From Lineolata rhizophorae (Eukaryota > Ascomycota > Dothideomycetes > Lineolatales > Lineolataceae), in the NCBI GenBank assembly GCA_010093515.1, contig MU001675.1, positions 470,908-534,907 on the forward strand: a stretch of DNA of 64,000 nt, given 5' to 3'. Numbering within the stretch: the stretch's first letter is position 1; each line of letters begins with the position of its first letter. This document shows positions 61,836-64,000 of the stretch, piece after piece. The notes under the pieces are model-generated. The model was not told the DNA's origin. It did not search any database and saw nothing but the letters and a program-made list of their open reading frames with translations. The translations under genes were made by a program, and so were the position numbers.

Positions 61836-64000
61836 TTTGGTTTCGACTAGATTATGGAGTACAAAGCGATTGGATTGGACAAAATGAAGAGATCAACGAA
61901 GGAATACAGCCGCGGGAAGCACGAACCCGGAACAGTTGCGCAAAGATGCAGACAACGAAAGACGATGAGAGTTTTTGAGCGAGATATTACACAGGGCGTC
62001 ATCCATTGCTATCTACCTTATATGGCGTTCTTCTCGAGAGCAAAAGCTTCCCACACAGCCTGCGGTCAGCCCATCCGGCAACGCCATGCTGAATGCCCAG
62101 CCAGGCAACCAAACCTCGTGCGAGCCGAAAATAGACACCAGCAAAGAGCGAAGGAGTCTTAGCTGGCCTCGGAGTTTGAAGATCGCAGCGGGACGGCCTG
62201 CTGCCATGCCAATAGTCGTGAGTTAAGAACATGGTGGGAAAGCGGGGCAGGCCGCGATTGGCACTCGGGGGAGGAGTTGGAGCCGTTCTCGGTTGGCGGG
62301 CGCTGCTTGGCGATAGGGCTGAGAGGGCACAGGCTCCAGGAATTGTTCGGCCCGAGGCGCAGCGGTCGAATCAGAAATGCTCCGGTCAGAGGTGGAGGCT
62401 TGGGAGCCGGCTCGCGAGTGGTCGGAATACGGGCCTAACGGTTGCTGCGGTCCGGGGGGCGGGCAGTCCAACGGAATTTGGCAGCATGCAGCAGCGGCCG
62501 CACAGCCGCGTCCTCGAGACTTTGTCAATGACATCGCGTGTTGAGGGGGGAAGGGCCCGGAATAGTCGGTGCTGGGCCAGCCAGCGCAGCAAGGCTGACG
62601 GCTTTTCTGAGAGGGGATGAGTGGAGAAGATCCTCGTCTGCCTGGCTGGTGGGGGCCGAGGGTAAGCTGCGGTTGGCTTCCGCCAGCGAGGCGTGACCCG
62701 GCTCGAGCGCGCACCGTGATGCTTGTCTCTCTTGGCCGGAGGGACCTGTTGCCCGGAAAGGCATCCTCTGTTCGAGAGAGCGGGGAGCGCAGCCATCGGC
62801 CGGAGGAGGTCAGCAGGCTGCCATTCTCAAACAACTTCGCGAATGTCGGCCGTGCTGGCTGTGGCGCGGCGCTGGAGCTGGCGCACCGTGCGCTGGGGGC
62901 CCGGGGTCGCTTGAAACTTTCCCGGGGACCAGGCTCCGCCGTTCCGGCCATCGTTGCAACCGTCCCAGCGCCGCCCTTTCGACATGCGAGTTCCATGGTT
63001 GAGCGCAGACGCTCTACCGGGCGCAGCTGCTATCCAAGAACACCAAGCTCGGCGGGATCGCGCGGCACAGATGGAATATGTCACGACTGTTGCTTTTTCT
63101 TTCCTCCCTGCCCGACGGCAGAGTAACGCTGCGGTAGCGGGGGACTGGCCGAAAGTCAACGAGCCCGCTTATTCGGCCGAGCTTCGGGCGGCCATGTCCT
63201 GGCTCCCCGGCCTTAGGGTTTGAAAGGAGGATCTACGTTACGAAGAGAGCGCCAGAAAAGCGGTGCCAGCAGCGTGTGCACATTGCACCGTCCAGCACCC
63301 GCCTAGACCGCTATGGACGGGCGGCCGGCGCAGCCTGATGATGATGCCTCCCTCGTCATTTACTTCGCTGGGCAAGCAGCGCGCAAAGGCGCGCAGCAGG
63401 TCGGGCTTGGCCCCGCAAGATCGGTCATCCCGTCATGGGCTCGGGGGCGGAACGGGAGCCCCGTCGAGCCAGCCAAGCCCGACGCTGCAAGCGGCCAGGC
63501 CACTCGAAAGCGGAGAAGGTGGGCAGACGGTTGCGGCGAAGGGTCTGATTATGTATGTAGGTCGCCTTTTGATTAAGTAGGGACGCGGGCTCCGTTCGCA
63601 GGTACTTGGACGATGTACCGGCCCAGACCACGACGGCGAGAGGGCCGAGAACGGGCGCGGAGCAGCAGATGCCTGGCCACGCTCACAACTCGAATGCAGG
63701 GGGGCAAGGATCCCGGGGGCGTCGGTTTGCGGGTGCGGCGGCGAGGACAAGACGGGGTCCCCGGCGCAACCTTGCTCCGGCGGCAGCTGCCCCCTTGCCC
63801 CGTCCCTTCCTCTCGCGTGGCCCGCCAGGCTCCGTACGTACTGCCGCTTCTCGCCCTGACGCGCTCTTGGGCACGGGAAGAAGGGTTTCACACGCGCCGC
63901 CGGGACACAGAGCGCCGGCAGCCATTATCGTGCCATGCTTCCCGCGTGCCGTCCAGGCCCGCTCCGTGCGCGCAGAGCCGCGGGCAGGGAGCGGGCCTTG
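61836..64000. other. GC-rich window end without a supported gene
   Basis: The first 200 bp are the oxidase leader and promoter. 62223-62996 minus is an open frame of 257 codons, but its Pro/Ser/Ala/Arg composition and the equally open opposite strand indicate chance. The remaining sequence to 64000 has only overlapping frames. A gene may start beyond the window. Confidence 0.5.
62016..62023 (-). promoter_or_regulatory. TATA box for the multicopper oxidase gene
   Basis: ATATAAGG reads on the minus strand about 185 bp before the ATG, followed by a pyrimidine-rich leader and CCAAAATG at the start. Confidence 0.55.

Noticed and set aside
62223-62996. 257-codon minus-strand open frame after the oxidase gene
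   Set aside because: Pro/Ser/Ala/Arg-rich composition, no domain, no plausible promoter, and the opposite strand is open over the same span.

Overview
The window looks like a chromosomal segment of a filamentous ascomycete (Pezizomycotina, most likely Sordariomycetes or close kin). The supporting signs are short spliceosomal introns (mostly 50-110 nt, GTRNGT donors, CTRAC-like branch sites, CAG/TAG acceptors), a GC-rich coding fraction, typical fungal families (Zn2Cys6 regulator, GH18 chitinase, multicopper oxidase, GPI-anchored Ser/Thr-rich wall proteins) and long intergenic stretches. I saw no rRNA, tRNA, CRISPR array or intact mobile element. Fourteen gene models are supported, and all but the single-exon J-protein were spliced by hand. 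In every complete model the exon phases add up to an open frame.

Layout: 1-503 is the 3' end of a RING protein that resembles the HOPS subunit Vps41. 4466-8306 holds two divergent genes for GPI-anchored cell-wall glycoproteins, one with a 5'UTR intron. 8.3-12.3 kb is AT-richer and gene-poor, with a possible decayed membrane-protein gene. 12.3-20.3 kb carries two conserved fungal proteins of unknown function flanking a MAPEG protein. 21.7-23.5 kb is an ech42/chit-1-type GH18 chitinase. 25.5-29.0 kb has convergent housekeeping genes: a mitochondrial enoyl-CoA hydratase (methylglutaconyl-CoA hydratase/AUH type) and CCT7 (chaperonin eta). 29.6-34.8 kb has an F-box-like protein, a mitochondrial-type J-protein and a conserved LRR/F-box-like protein.

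35.6-45.6 kb is the most telling part. It has a DHN-melanin naphthol reductase (C-terminal Met, as in trihydroxynaphthalene reductase) followed on the same strand by a full-length CMR1/PIG1-type melanin regulator with two C2H2 fingers and one Zn2Cys6 cluster. This pair defines a melanin locus. The polyketide synthase that sits beside these genes in some ascomycetes is not present; instead there is a 13.8-kb stretch with no supportable gene. A 12-exon multicopper oxidase (laccase/dihydrogeodin-oxidase-like) lies at 59.4-61.8 kb, and whether it takes part in melanin polymerisation is open. The last 2.2 kb holds its TATA box and GC-rich DNA with no gene.
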